From assembly GCF_050113715.1 (NCBI RefSeq), contig NZ_JBNJQR010000003.1:124001-188000 (forward strand): 64,000 nt of DNA. Direction: 5' to 3'. Position 1 is the first letter of the stretch; each line of letters begins with the position of its first letter. This document shows, one piece after another, positions 17,727 through 25,284 of the stretch. This stretch comes from Brevibacillus_H ginsengisoli (GTDB taxonomy: Bacteria > Bacillota > Bacilli > Brevibacillales > Brevibacillaceae). The translations under genes were made by a program, and so were the position numbers. Below the pieces are notes generated by a model, which saw only the letters and a program-made list of their open reading frames with translations, searched no databases and was not told the origin of the DNA.

Positions 17727-18231
17727 AGCAGGAGTCCTACAGATGAGCAAGAGCTCAGATCATTTCGCCGACAGGCAGATCCACTTTGCGCGTATTCTCA
17801 GCAGTCCGCTGCTTCGTGCTAAGCAGTCTGCGGAAATTTGCGGCAGGCGGCTCAGCGTTCTTGTGGAAGAGGCGCCATCTTTTCGGGAACGAGCTTTTGG
17901 CGATTTGGAAGGTGTGACGATTGAGGAGATCGTCCGGCGCTACGGGATCGACTGCGAAGAGATCGTCGATTCGAGATACGGAGTGGAGTCCCAGGAAGAT
18001 GTCCTCGCCAGGATCAGCATGGGCTTTGATGAAATCTTCGAGAGATTTGCGGACCAAAATATCTTGCTGATCACCCATGGCAGTATCATCAAACTGTTCG
18101 CCAAACAATATGGGGTGGATGTGGGGATCATGCGTAACGGAACGTATCTGGAGCTTTATCGAAACAAGGTAACTGTGGAATTATTAAATCATCATCTAAT
18201 GACAGGGTGGGGAGAGATGCTTCGAACCTAG
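17635..18231 (+). CDS. cobC: Histidine phosphatase family protein (alpha-ribazole phosphatase-like)
   Basis: 198 residues. RLILLRHGETNWNR at the N-terminus, SSPLLRAKQSAEI, FRERAFGDLEG (donor Glu region) and LLITHGSIIK complete the histidine phosphatase fold. It is the second such gene in tandem at the end of the cobalamin operon; either could be the physiological CobC. The start at ATG 17635 lies well inside the preceding gene. A terminator follows 30 bases after the stop. Confidence 0.82.
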   Translation: MIMRLILLRHGETNWNRERRIQGQLDIPLNEAGVLQMSKSSDHFADRQIHFARILSSPLLRAKQSAEICGRRLSVLVEEAPSFRERAFGDLEGVTIEEIVRRYGIDCEEIVDSRYGVESQEDVLARISMGFDEIFERFADQNILLITHGSIIKLFAKQYGVDVGIMRNGTYLELYRNKVTVELLNHHLMTGWGEMLRT

Positions 18232-18260
18232 TCTGGATCACCGTAGCTAAACTAGAATAG

Positions 18261-18293
18261 CGCGATTTCTCATATAGAGAGATCGCGTTTTTG
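18261..18293 (+). terminator. Rho-independent terminator of the cobalamin operon
   Basis: Arms CGCGATTTCTC (18261-18271) and GAGAGATCGCG (18277-18287) pair over 11 positions with one G-T, loop ATATA, followed by TTTTTG. It stands 30 bases after the last phosphatase gene. Confidence 0.88.
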
Positions 18294-18329
18294 ATGTACT
18301 CTTCACTTATTCGCTTATGAAAATTGTAA

Positions 18330-18358
18330 TTGACTGGAAAAACCTCATCGTGTAATAT
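18330..18358 (+). promoter_or_regulatory. SigA-type promoter of the 24-codon mini-gene
   Basis: TTGACT at 18330-18335 and TAATAT at 18353-18358 are separated by exactly 17 bases. The spacing and hexamers are near consensus for a vegetative promoter. Transcription would start near 18365, about 35 bases before the small ORF. Confidence 0.72.
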
Positions 18359-18398
18359 GAACTACTAAATACACACGAAGACAAAGGAGTGATTGGAT

Positions 18399-18473
18399 AT
18401 GCTATATACAAATAAATATCAACGACCAAATACCGAGTATATCCAACTGAATATTCCGATCTGTCTTGACTAG
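18399..18473 (+). CDS. Possible 24-residue peptide of unknown function
   Basis: A 24-codon frame (begins MLYTNKYQRP, ends IPICLD) starts at ATG 18399 and stops at TAG 18471-18473. AAAGGAGTG (18383-18391) sits 7-8 bases upstream, and a good promoter lies at 18330-18358. Two strong hairpins follow at 18515 and 18571, so it forms a self-contained unit of about 190-240 bases. The peptide has no signal sequence or recognisable family; it has one Cys near the end. It could be a signalling or regulatory peptide, a leader peptide for the downstream RtcB unit, or the unit could work as an RNA. Nothing else codes in 18232-18634. Confidence 0.45.
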   Translation: MLYTNKYQRPNTEYIQLNIPICLD

Positions 18474-18514
18474 TTTATTATCTCTGATTCACATGACATA
18501 CATAACTGTCATCC

Positions 18515-18550
18515 ACACAGGTCGGATTTTCCCTACCTGTGTTTTATTTT
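18515..18550 (+). terminator. Terminator after the mini-gene (first of two)
   Basis: ACACAGGT (18515-18522) pairs with ACCTGTGT (18535-18542), and inner GG/CC may extend it; TTTTATTTT follows. It ends the short transcript about 70 bases after the 24-codon frame. Confidence 0.8.
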
Positions 18551-18570
18551 GTACCGCTCACGTATGCAGA

Positions 18571-18605
18571 AGAGTGCCACAGATAGAGGGCACTCTTTTT
18601 GTTTG
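18571..18605 (+). terminator. Second terminator-like hairpin before the RtcB unit
   Basis: AGAGTGCC (18571-18578) and GGCACTCT (18589-18596) form a perfect 8-bp stem followed by TTTTTG and more T. Being only 30 bases upstream of the next start, it could insulate the unit or act as an attenuator for the downstream genes. Confidence 0.75.
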
Positions 18606-18634
18606 TTTTTACATTTAGCGAATGAGGTGCTAGT

Positions 18635-20215
18635 ATGTTTTCTTTTTTAAAAAGTAAAGCAGAGTTATATCCTTGGTACGGGAAACAGCCGATATTGACT
18701 TTTATTCAAAAGCATTTGGACAAAAGCGGAAACTTGACTTCGGGTGGAGAGGAGCTTCCAGATTCCAAAGAGTTTAACGCAAATGAGCAGCTCCGCTTTG
18801 CAGCAGGCGCGATGGATGGAATACTGATTCATCATACGGCTGGAACTGAAGCTCATGCGCAAAAAGTGAATGAATTGCTTCAACTGTTACGCAAGCAGAC
18901 AGCCAAACCAAGTAACAAAACGAGGAGAATGACGTATCTGAAGGTGATGGAGGAGAGCGTTCTCAGCATAGTTGATGACTTGCTGGATGCAATCAGACAT
19001 GGAGGCACTATCAACGCACAGTCGTTGTATGAAGAGGCTCTTTGGTTTATTCACAATGCTGCTCACCGCAATGTGGTCAAATTCGGGATTGCTTTGCTCG
19101 GTCTATTCCAATGTGATCGTGAACTTGATTTGCTGTTAACGATCGGAAAGCATGAGGAATTTACCTTGTTTGCTGCGGTTGCTCTTCGTAATGGGACAGA
19201 AAATTCAAATCAGCATTTGTTCCAATTAGCACAGCATGTCGACGGATGGGGGAAAATCCACCTTGTCGAAAGATTGGAAATCAATACACCAGAGCTGAAA
19301 GAATGGTTGCTGCGCTTTGGTTGTGAAAACAGTGTCATGAACCAGTATCTAGCATACACATGCGCTACAAAAGGTGAGCTGAAAGATGCACTATCGGCTG
19401 AGACAATCGATCCAGAGTTATATCGTGGAGCGGGTATCATTTTATCCGCATTGATTGTAGGAGGACCTGCGGAGTATATTGACGACTACCCGGATGCGAA
19501 AGAGGCGATTACCGATTATGCTCGCCATTCTTTAACCAACTGTAAAAGTGTAGACGATTTGTTCACGATTGCAGACATCTTAGGGTTTTTGACGGGAAAT
19601 GAAGAAGAGTGGAACGAGAGGTATGCTAACAACTGGACGCAAGAAACAAGGAGCAGATTAGAAGAACAATGCCGTGAAATCTTTGCGTGGCCCCTATGGA
19701 ACGACGTGCTTCAGACTCTTTTAGAAAAACAAGATTCTACCGACCTTTATCAAACCTATCGACTGGCTGATCTTTTGCATGTCGATGTTTGGGAGAATTT
19801 GTTCCAAATGCTTCAGTCAGAACCGCTGAATAGTAGTTTGTTTTACTATCTGATGAAAACCAACGATAGAGATCGAGTTCTCAACCTAGTGGAATGCGCT
19901 GAAAGAAAATTGCCGCTTCAAGAGATCGCTTCGGGTCCAGATTGTGAAATAGGATTTGGACCACAGTATAAAGTCCATGATTGTCTCAATTTTATCCTGC
20001 AGGAATTGGATCGATTTGAAGGGGTGGGTCTTGAGCTTATCCAAACAGCCTTACAGAGTCCTGTTGTCCGAAACAGAAATATGGCCTTAAAAGCGTTGGA
20101 AGGCTGGAAGAGAGAAGCTTGGGAGGCGGAGGTTCTGCCTGTATTATCCGTTGCTATCGAACTTGAACCGGAAGAAGACGTGAAGAATAGGATGAACGCT
20201 TTGCGAACGTCATAG
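18635..20215 (+). CDS. Uncharacterised alpha-helical (HEAT-like) protein next to rtcB
   Basis: 526 residues, predicted soluble, no signal peptide. The sequence is almost entirely amphipathic helices with regularly spaced Leu/Ala, and its C-terminus (VVRNRNMALKALEGW, then VEL-EEDVKNRMNAL) reads like HEAT/armadillo repeats. I recognise no catalytic motif. It ends 19 bases before rtcB and shares its direction, so the two probably form an operon. GAGGTG supports the ATG at 18635. A scaffold or RNA-binding role with RtcB is inference only. Confidence 0.7.
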   Translation: MFSFLKSKAELYPWYGKQPILTFIQKHLDKSGNLTSGGEELPDSKEFNANEQLRFAAGAMDGILIHHTAGTEAHAQKVNELLQLLRKQTAKPSNKTRRMTYLKVMEESVLSIVDDLLDAIRHGGTINAQSLYEEALWFIHNAAHRNVVKFGIALLGLFQCDRELDLLLTIGKHEEFTLFAAVALRNGTENSNQHLFQLAQHVDGWGKIHLVERLEINTPELKEWLLRFGCENSVMNQYLAYTCATKGELKDALSAETIDPELYRGAGIILSALIVGGPAEYIDDYPDAKEAITDYARHSLTNCKSVDDLFTIADILGFLTGNEEEWNERYANNWTQETRSRLEEQCREIFAWPLWNDVLQTLLEKQDSTDLYQTYRLADLLHVDVWENLFQMLQSEPLNSSLFYYLMKTNDRDRVLNLVECAERKLPLQEIASGPDCEIGFGPQYKVHDCLNFILQELDRFEGVGLELIQTALQSPVVRNRNMALKALEGWKREAWEAEVLPVLSVAIELEPEEDVKNRMNALRTS

Positions 20216-20234
20216 ACAAAAAGGGTGAAAAAAT

Positions 20235-21458
20235 ATGTTTCAAACAATACAAAATGTAAAAGTATGGGGAGAACCGCTTGATAACGCTGTATCGCAAGCT
20301 GTTACCTGCTCGCAGCATGGAAATGTCGTGCAAGTTTTATTGATGGCCGATCATCATAAGGGATATTCACAGCCGGTTGGTGGTGTGGTGGTTTATGATG
20401 GACAGATTTCGCCATCTGGGGTTGGTTATGATATCGCCTGTGGGAATAAGGCTGTTCGCACAAATCTGCAATATCAGGATATTCAAGATCAAATTCCCGC
20501 CATTATGGATGAAGTAGCCAAGAAGATTGCATTTGGAATGGGTCGAGTGAATAACGAGAAGGTGGAGCATGAGCTCTTTGACGATGAAGATTGGCATGTG
20601 TACAAACAAATCGGCAATAAAGAGCACGATTCTCTAAAAGCTCTAGCTCGTAATCAGTTGGGGACGGTTGGGAGCGGCAATCACTTTGTGGATCTTTTTG
20701 TGGAGGAAGCGACGGGTGTTGTATGGATAGCCAATCATTTTGGAAGCCGTGGATTCGGACATAAAACAGCAAGCGGATTTTTGAATCTGGCCCATGGTCG
20801 CAGGTTTTCCGATAAAGCTCCTGGTGAAAGCATGGATCAAGCTCCTACGCTGTTCGATCTGGATAGTGAACTAGGAGAAATGTATTTTAAAGCAATGGCC
20901 TTGGCGGGGAAATATGCGTATGCTGGTCGAGACTATGTAATCAACCAGGTTTTGCATATAGTAGGAGCTGACTCCACCTTTGAAGTTCATAATCATCATA
21001 ATTTTGCGTGGAAAGAAATGCACGACGGGAAAGAACGGGTTGTCGTCAGAAAAGGAGCAACACCTTCCGCACCTGGGCAATTAGGCTTCATTGGCGGGAG
21101 CATGGGAGACATTTCGGTGATTGTGAGAGGAAAAGAATCGCAGGAAAATAAAGAGGCATTCTATAGCACTGTACATGGAGCAGGGCGAATCATGAGTCGT
21201 ACCGAAGCCGCAGGTAAACTCAACTGGAAGACCCGCACTCGTACCGGCGGGAAAATCACGCTTGAACAAATGCATCAATCGATCAAAGAGTTCGGAGTTG
21301 AACTTCGGGGCGCTGGTACAGATGAAAGCCCATTTGTCTACAAACGGTTATCCGACGTTCTAGAAGCCCATAAGGAAACACTAGATGTCTTGCATGTGTT
21401 GAAGCCAATTGGTGTTTGTATGGCTGGTGCAGACGAGTTTGATCCTTATAAAGATTAA
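20235..21458 (+). CDS. rtcB: RtcB family RNA-splicing ligase
   Basis: 407 residues. RtcB joins 2',3'-cyclic phosphate (or 3'-phosphate) and 5'-OH RNA ends using GTP and Mn2+. Metal-binding motifs are seen: GVGYDIACGNKAVRT (Cys ~76), NHFVDLF (~148), ANHFGSRGFGH and EVHNHHNF; the guanylylated His lies in HGAGRIMSR (~residue 320). The C-terminus VCMAGADEFDPYKD is typical. Its cellular target in this organism is unknown; the paired helical-repeat gene upstream is not the usual RtcA or archease partner. Confidence 0.92.
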   Translation: MFQTIQNVKVWGEPLDNAVSQAVTCSQHGNVVQVLLMADHHKGYSQPVGGVVVYDGQISPSGVGYDIACGNKAVRTNLQYQDIQDQIPAIMDEVAKKIAFGMGRVNNEKVEHELFDDEDWHVYKQIGNKEHDSLKALARNQLGTVGSGNHFVDLFVEEATGVVWIANHFGSRGFGHKTASGFLNLAHGRRFSDKAPGESMDQAPTLFDLDSELGEMYFKAMALAGKYAYAGRDYVINQVLHIVGADSTFEVHNHHNFAWKEMHDGKERVVVRKGATPSAPGQLGFIGGSMGDISVIVRGKESQENKEAFYSTVHGAGRIMSRTEAAGKLNWKTRTRTGGKITLEQMHQSIKEFGVELRGAGTDESPFVYKRLSDVLEAHKETLDVLHVLKPIGVCMAGADEFDPYKD

Positions 21459-21536
21459 GAGAAACTGAAAAATGCTAGGCAAAGAGTTTCTCTCGGAAAT
21501 AACAACTATAATCTGTGTACAGGGAAGTTACTCAGA

Positions 21537-21567
21537 AGAGAGCAGAGACCATCTGCTCTCTTTCTAT
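21537..21567 (+). terminator. Terminator downstream of rtcB
   Basis: AGAGAGCAGA (21537-21546) and TCTGCTCTCT (21552-21561) form a perfect 10-bp stem with a 5-base loop, followed by TTCTATT. It lies about 80 bases past the rtcB stop. Confidence 0.85.
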
Positions 21568-21692
21568 TAAATATCAATTGTAAAATATTGACATAATTCA
21601 TACTTAATTGTCGCACTGTTCTGTATTGTTAGAATATAAGAATTTGATTATGATTATTATCGATCAAAACTTTTTTGGGAGGGGCTGAACGA

Positions 21693-23042
21693 ATGAAGAA
21701 AACTGCTTGTTTACTCATGGCATTATCTCTAGGAATTACAACATTAACTGGGCTGCCTATTAGTAAAAGTTTCGCGAGTTCCGAGAAGACCTATCTTGTT
21801 CTTTTCAAAGATGATTCCAATCTGCCAAAGGAATACCAAAAAGTCATTAAACAAGCGGGTGGCAACGTAAAAAAGGAACTGAAGAAACTGGGTGCAGTTG
21901 AGGTAACGACTGATAATCCCAACTTCCTCGAAGAAATCAAAGACTCAAATTTAGTCCAAGATGTCGGAGTTGAAAACCGGATTCAGCAGGAAAAAGCTGT
22001 AGATGTAGAAGCTTTTGATGAGGAGTCCATCTCTTCTAAGGGACATGACCTGTACAATAAATACCAATGGGATATCAAGCAAGTGACCGATAATGGTGAG
22101 TCTTGGAATCTTCCAGGAGGAGATGGCAAATCTTCGGACGGTCAAGATATTGTGATCGGGATTATTGATACAGGTATCGACTATACTCACCCTGATATTA
22201 AGGCCAACTATCTGTATGGCAAATCCTTTGTCCCAGGCATAGATGACGCGATGGATGAAGATGGTCATGGTACTCACGTGGCAGGATCGATCGCGGCGAA
22301 TGGTCGGGTAATGGGAATCGGGCCAAATCTTAAACTGGCCGCTTACCGTGTATTCGGACCAACAGGTGATGCAGCTACGGCAGATATTGCCGCCGCACTG
22401 ATGGAAGCGGGTAACGATAATGTCGATGTGGTTAACATGTCATTGGGCGGATATGATTGGTACCAGGATCCGGAACTTGCCACAAAAGATGTTGTTGCGG
22501 ATGTGAGGCTTTTTAATCGAGCCATTACATATGCGATTAAAAAGGGTGTAACAGTTGTTGGTTCCGCTGGTAATGCCAACCTCGATCTTTCGAGTCCTGG
22601 ACAAATCAGTAAGGGCAATGGGGGCAACGGTGCCACTCATCGTAGCCCGAGCAATCAGCAATTAATTCGTGTTGCCTCAAATGGTGAAGCAAAAAATCGC
22701 GCCTACTACTCCAATTATGGTGTAGGAAAAATTGACGTAACAGCCCCTGGCGGAGATTATGGATTAGCATGGCTTGAAACTGGTGACAAATCTTTGCGTG
22801 ATCCATATAAACGTTGCTTGTCCACAGTTCCCGGTGGCTATGCATGGTATATTGGAACATCTATGGCTTCTCCTAAAACAACAGCTATGGCGGGCGTAAT
22901 TATTGCACAACATGGAAAAGATAAACTTTCACCAGCACAAGTGAAGCACATTATTCAATCTACCGCGATCGATATTAATAAACCGGGATACGATGAAGAT
23001 TCCGGCTTTGGGCTCATCAACGCCGTCAATGCACTCAAGTAG
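21693..23042 (+). CDS. Secreted subtilisin-like serine protease (S8 family)
   Basis: 449 residues. A signal peptide (MKKTACLLMALSLG..., cleavage probably after SFA near residue 28) is followed by an inhibitor-I9-like propeptide and the S8 catalytic domain. The triad is present: Asp in IGIIDTGIDYTHPDI (~residue 159), His in DGHGTHVAGSI (~195) and Ser in IGTSMASPKTTAMAG (~389). The C-terminus GFGLINAVNAL is typical. It is likely an exported protease. The start ATG 21693 is preceded by GGGAGGGG; an upstream TTG at 21675 overlaps that site. AT-rich DNA upstream suggests its own promoter. Confidence 0.93.
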   Translation: MKKTACLLMALSLGITTLTGLPISKSFASSEKTYLVLFKDDSNLPKEYQKVIKQAGGNVKKELKKLGAVEVTTDNPNFLEEIKDSNLVQDVGVENRIQQEKAVDVEAFDEESISSKGHDLYNKYQWDIKQVTDNGESWNLPGGDGKSSDGQDIVIGIIDTGIDYTHPDIKANYLYGKSFVPGIDDAMDEDGHGTHVAGSIAANGRVMGIGPNLKLAAYRVFGPTGDAATADIAAALMEAGNDNVDVVNMSLGGYDWYQDPELATKDVVADVRLFNRAITYAIKKGVTVVGSAGNANLDLSSPGQISKGNGGNGATHRSPSNQQLIRVASNGEAKNRAYYSNYGVGKIDVTAPGGDYGLAWLETGDKSLRDPYKRCLSTVPGGYAWYIGTSMASPKTTAMAGVIIAQHGKDKLSPAQVKHIIQSTAIDINKPGYDEDSGFGLINAVNALK

Positions 23043-23081
23043 TGTAATTGACCCAATCAAGTAATTTATCTGCATATGGCT

Positions 23082-23136
23082 AGAGGGTGTCCTCTCTCAG
23101 TAGTTTTAACTACTGTGGGGACACCCTCTCTTTTGA
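23082..23136 (+). terminator. Terminator of the subtilase gene
   Basis: AGAGGGTGTCC (23082-23092) and GGACACCCTCT (23119-23129) form an 11-bp stem; CTTTTGAG follows. An inner CAGTAG/CTACTG stem fills the loop. It could also serve the opposite-strand gene that ends at 23232. Confidence 0.85.
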
Positions 23137-23231
23137 GTTGATTTCATGAAACTAATGCAGCGCTAAGCTCATTCAATCATTATCGCTTCACGCTTCGGAA
23201 TGCTGGGGGTCTTTTTCACCAGCATAAGATT

Positions 23232-24593
23232 CTAGTTAATCAAGGACTGCAACGGAGCGGGGATACGTCCACCGCGGCGAATGAATGCTTCAGAACCGAA
23301 CGGATTCACCTGAATCACGGGAGCTCGGCCGAGGAGCCCGCCAAACTCGACCATTTCGCCTTCTTTTTTGCCTGGTACCGGAATAACGCGTACAGCGGTT
23401 GTTTTCTTGTTGATCATTCCGATAGCGGCTTCGTCCGCGATCATCGCCGATAAGGTGGCTGCTGAGACATCTCCGGGCAGGGCAATCATATCCAGACCAA
23501 CGGAGCAGACACAGGTCATAGCCTCCAGCTTCGGCAGGGTTAGCGATTTGTCGAGAACCCCGCGGATCATCCCGTTGTCCTCGCTTACCGGAATGAACGC
23601 ACCGCTTAAGCCCCCCACATAAGAGCTTGCCATCGCGCCACCTTTTTTGACCGCATCGTTCATGAGGGCTAGCGCAGCGATTGTTCCATGTGTCCCGACA
23701 CGCTCAAGCCCGATCTCTTCCAGGATGTCAGCCACACTGTCATTAATCGCGTTGGTAGGAGCAAGTGACAAGTCCATGATGCCGAACGGGATACCGAGTC
23801 TTTCTGCTACGATCCGTCCGATCAGCTCGCCGGCACGTGTAATTTTGAATGCTGTTTTCTTGATAATGTCGGATACCTGTCCCAGATCTGCGTTGGGGTA
23901 GCGCTTGAGTGCGCTCAGCACCACACCAGGACCGCTAACTCCTACATTGATGACCGCTTCACCCTCGCCTGAACCGTGGAAAGCGCCGGCCATAAACGGG
24001 TTGTCCTCAACTGGGTTGCAGAAAACCACCAATTTGGCACAGGCAATCCCGTTCTGATCCTTGGTTCTTTCGGCAGCGTCTTTGAGAATAATACCCATCT
24101 GGCGAACCGCATCCATGTTGATACCGCTTCTTGTGGTAGCAATCGAGACGGAGGAGCAGACACGGTTGGTTACGCTCAGCGCTTCAGGCAAAGCGTCAAG
24201 CAAAGTCTGATCAGCCTTGGTTATTCCCTTATGCACGAGCGCAGAGAATCCTCCAATAAAATCAACGCCAAGATTCAATGCGGCGCGATCCAGTGTTTTA
24301 GCTAGTTCGACCGCTTGTTGGACGGTGGCTTTTCCGATGATTTCTGCGATAGGTGTTATCGAGATCCGTTTATTTATAATTGGGATCCCGAACTCCTTTT
24401 CCACCTGTTCGGCTACTTCTTTGAGGTTTTTCGCATAATGAGTAATTTTTTCATAGACTCGTCGATTCATTTTGTCAAAATCGGAATCGGCACAGTCACG
24501 CAGGTTGATCCCCATGGTAACTGTACGAATGTCCAGATTTTCCATCTTCACCATGCGAATGGTTTCTAGCATTTCATCTATTGCGATATTCAT
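23232..24593 (-). CDS. UPF0210 (DUF711 / PFL family) protein
   Basis: 453 residues, full family length. UPF0210 proteins resemble a glycyl-radical enzyme fold, but their reaction is unknown. The sequence starts MNIAIDEMLETIRMV and contains NLDIRTVTMGINLRDCAD, GGFSALVHKG, PGVVLSALKRYPNADL and the C-terminal GSEAFIRRGGRIPAPLQS segments seen in the family. It is the second gene after a glycine riboswitch and lies 15 bases past the ACT-domain gene, the usual pairing (UPF0237 plus UPF0210). Confidence 0.92.
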   Translation of the reverse strand: MNIAIDEMLETIRMVKMENLDIRTVTMGINLRDCADSDFDKMNRRVYEKITHYAKNLKEVAEQVEKEFGIPIINKRISITPIAEIIGKATVQQAVELAKTLDRAALNLGVDFIGGFSALVHKGITKADQTLLDALPEALSVTNRVCSSVSIATTRSGINMDAVRQMGIILKDAAERTKDQNGIACAKLVVFCNPVEDNPFMAGAFHGSGEGEAVINVGVSGPGVVLSALKRYPNADLGQVSDIIKKTAFKITRAGELIGRIVAERLGIPFGIMDLSLAPTNAINDSVADILEEIGLERVGTHGTIAALALMNDAVKKGGAMASSYVGGLSGAFIPVSEDNGMIRGVLDKSLTLPKLEAMTCVCSVGLDMIALPGDVSAATLSAMIADEAAIGMINKKTTAVRVIPVPGKKEGEMVEFGGLLGRAPVIQVNPFGSEAFIRRGGRIPAPLQSLIN

Positions 24594-24608
24594 TTGTTCT
24601 CCTCCTCT

Positions 24609-24884
24609 CTATACCCGATGCATGGCCTGAAAGATTTCTTCAAGCTGAATATTGATTTCCAGTCCAAGTTCTTGCCCAAGTTGATCGAACTCATTTTGCA
24701 GTGAAGTCACATTTGCGACGTCCGATACATCGACCAGCATCATCATCGTGAAGAACTCTTGCAAGATCGTTTGGCTGATATCGAGAATATTAATCTGATG
24801 GGAAGCCAGAACATTCGTTACTCTAGCAATAATGCCTACCTGATCTTTGCCGATTACACTGACAACTGCACGTCTCTTTTTCAT
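24609..24884 (-). CDS. ACT domain protein, UPF0237 family
   Basis: 91 residues consisting of one or two ACT-like folds: RAVVSVIGKDQVGIIARVTNVLA is the typical ligand-binding beta1-alpha1 region, as in GcvR-type sensors. ACT domains bind amino acids, often glycine or serine. The start is the ATG at 24884 with AGGAG 8 bases upstream; a GTG at 24893 overlaps that site. It is first in a unit with the UPF0210 gene under a glycine riboswitch, which fits a glycine-sensing role (inference). Confidence 0.88.
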   Translation of the reverse strand: MKKRRAVVSVIGKDQVGIIARVTNVLASHQINILDISQTILQEFFTMMMLVDVSDVANVTSLQNEFDQLGQELGLEINIQLEEIFQAMHRV

Positions 24885-24910
24885 TTGTTCCACTCCTGTT
24901 TTTTTGTCTA

Positions 24911-24943
24911 AAAAATAAAAAAAAGATTGGATTCCTCCAATCT
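24911..24943 (-). terminator. Riboswitch expression-platform terminator
   Basis: On the - strand AGATTGGA pairs with TCCAATCT over 8 bp with loop GGAA, followed by a run of eight T. It lies between the glycine aptamer and the ACT gene, so glycine binding probably controls read-through. Confidence 0.88.
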
Positions 24944-24980
24944 CGACGGGCAGTAGAATAATAAACCTAGGTAGGTTAAT

Positions 24981-25044
24981 CTTCTGTCCTTTTGCCTGAG
25001 ATTGTGAATCCTTCGGCGTCGCATGACTGCGATCTCTCCAGAAG
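24981..25044 (-). promoter_or_regulatory. Glycine riboswitch (single aptamer)
   Basis: On the - strand the sequence reads CTTCTGGAGAGATCGC..., GCCGAAGGATTCACAATC and TCAGGCAAAAGGACAGAAG. These are the conserved GGAGAG, GCCGAAGG and CTCAGGCAAAAGGAC elements of the glycine aptamer, closed by CTTCTG/CAGAAG. Only one full aptamer is visible; a stem GTTGT/ACAAC just upstream may be the remnant partner helix. A terminator follows 37 bases downstream, so it should be a transcriptional ON switch for the ACT/UPF0210 pair. Confidence 0.93.
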
Positions 25045-25104
25045 CTGCTCCCGTTGTAGTGTCATCCACAACGATCATCGCGCGCTATTTATTGAATTAA
25101 AGAG

Positions 25105-25133
25105 ATTGTAACGAGATATCCATGGCGCGTCAA
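25105..25133 (-). promoter_or_regulatory. SigA-type promoter of the glycine-riboswitch transcript
   Basis: On the - strand TTGACG (25133-25128) and TACAAT (25110-25105) are separated by 17 bases, close to consensus. The start point would be near 25098, about 55 bases ahead of the aptamer. The rest of 24885-25284 holds no gene. Confidence 0.8.
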
Positions 25134-25284
25134 GATAGATTCGCCGCATAAATTGGAGATCACTTGTTCAATCCTTCTAGTAATTGATTCTAGCAGATTA
25201 TGAATGAAGATTGTTTGAATAGTTTAAGACGATTTATTGGACTATCCCCAAATTGTTCCTCCTTCTAATTTGAACTTGGTGAAC

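Noticed and set aside
21640..21672. A Fur-like box upstream of the subtilase
   Set aside because: The stretch TTTGAT...ATCAAA has matching ends but the interior does not fit the 19-bp Fur consensus; AT-richness explains it.
25045..25080. A second full glycine aptamer in tandem
   Set aside because: Only a short stem (GTTGT/ACAAC) is present upstream of the aptamer; the conserved glycine-binding boxes occur once.
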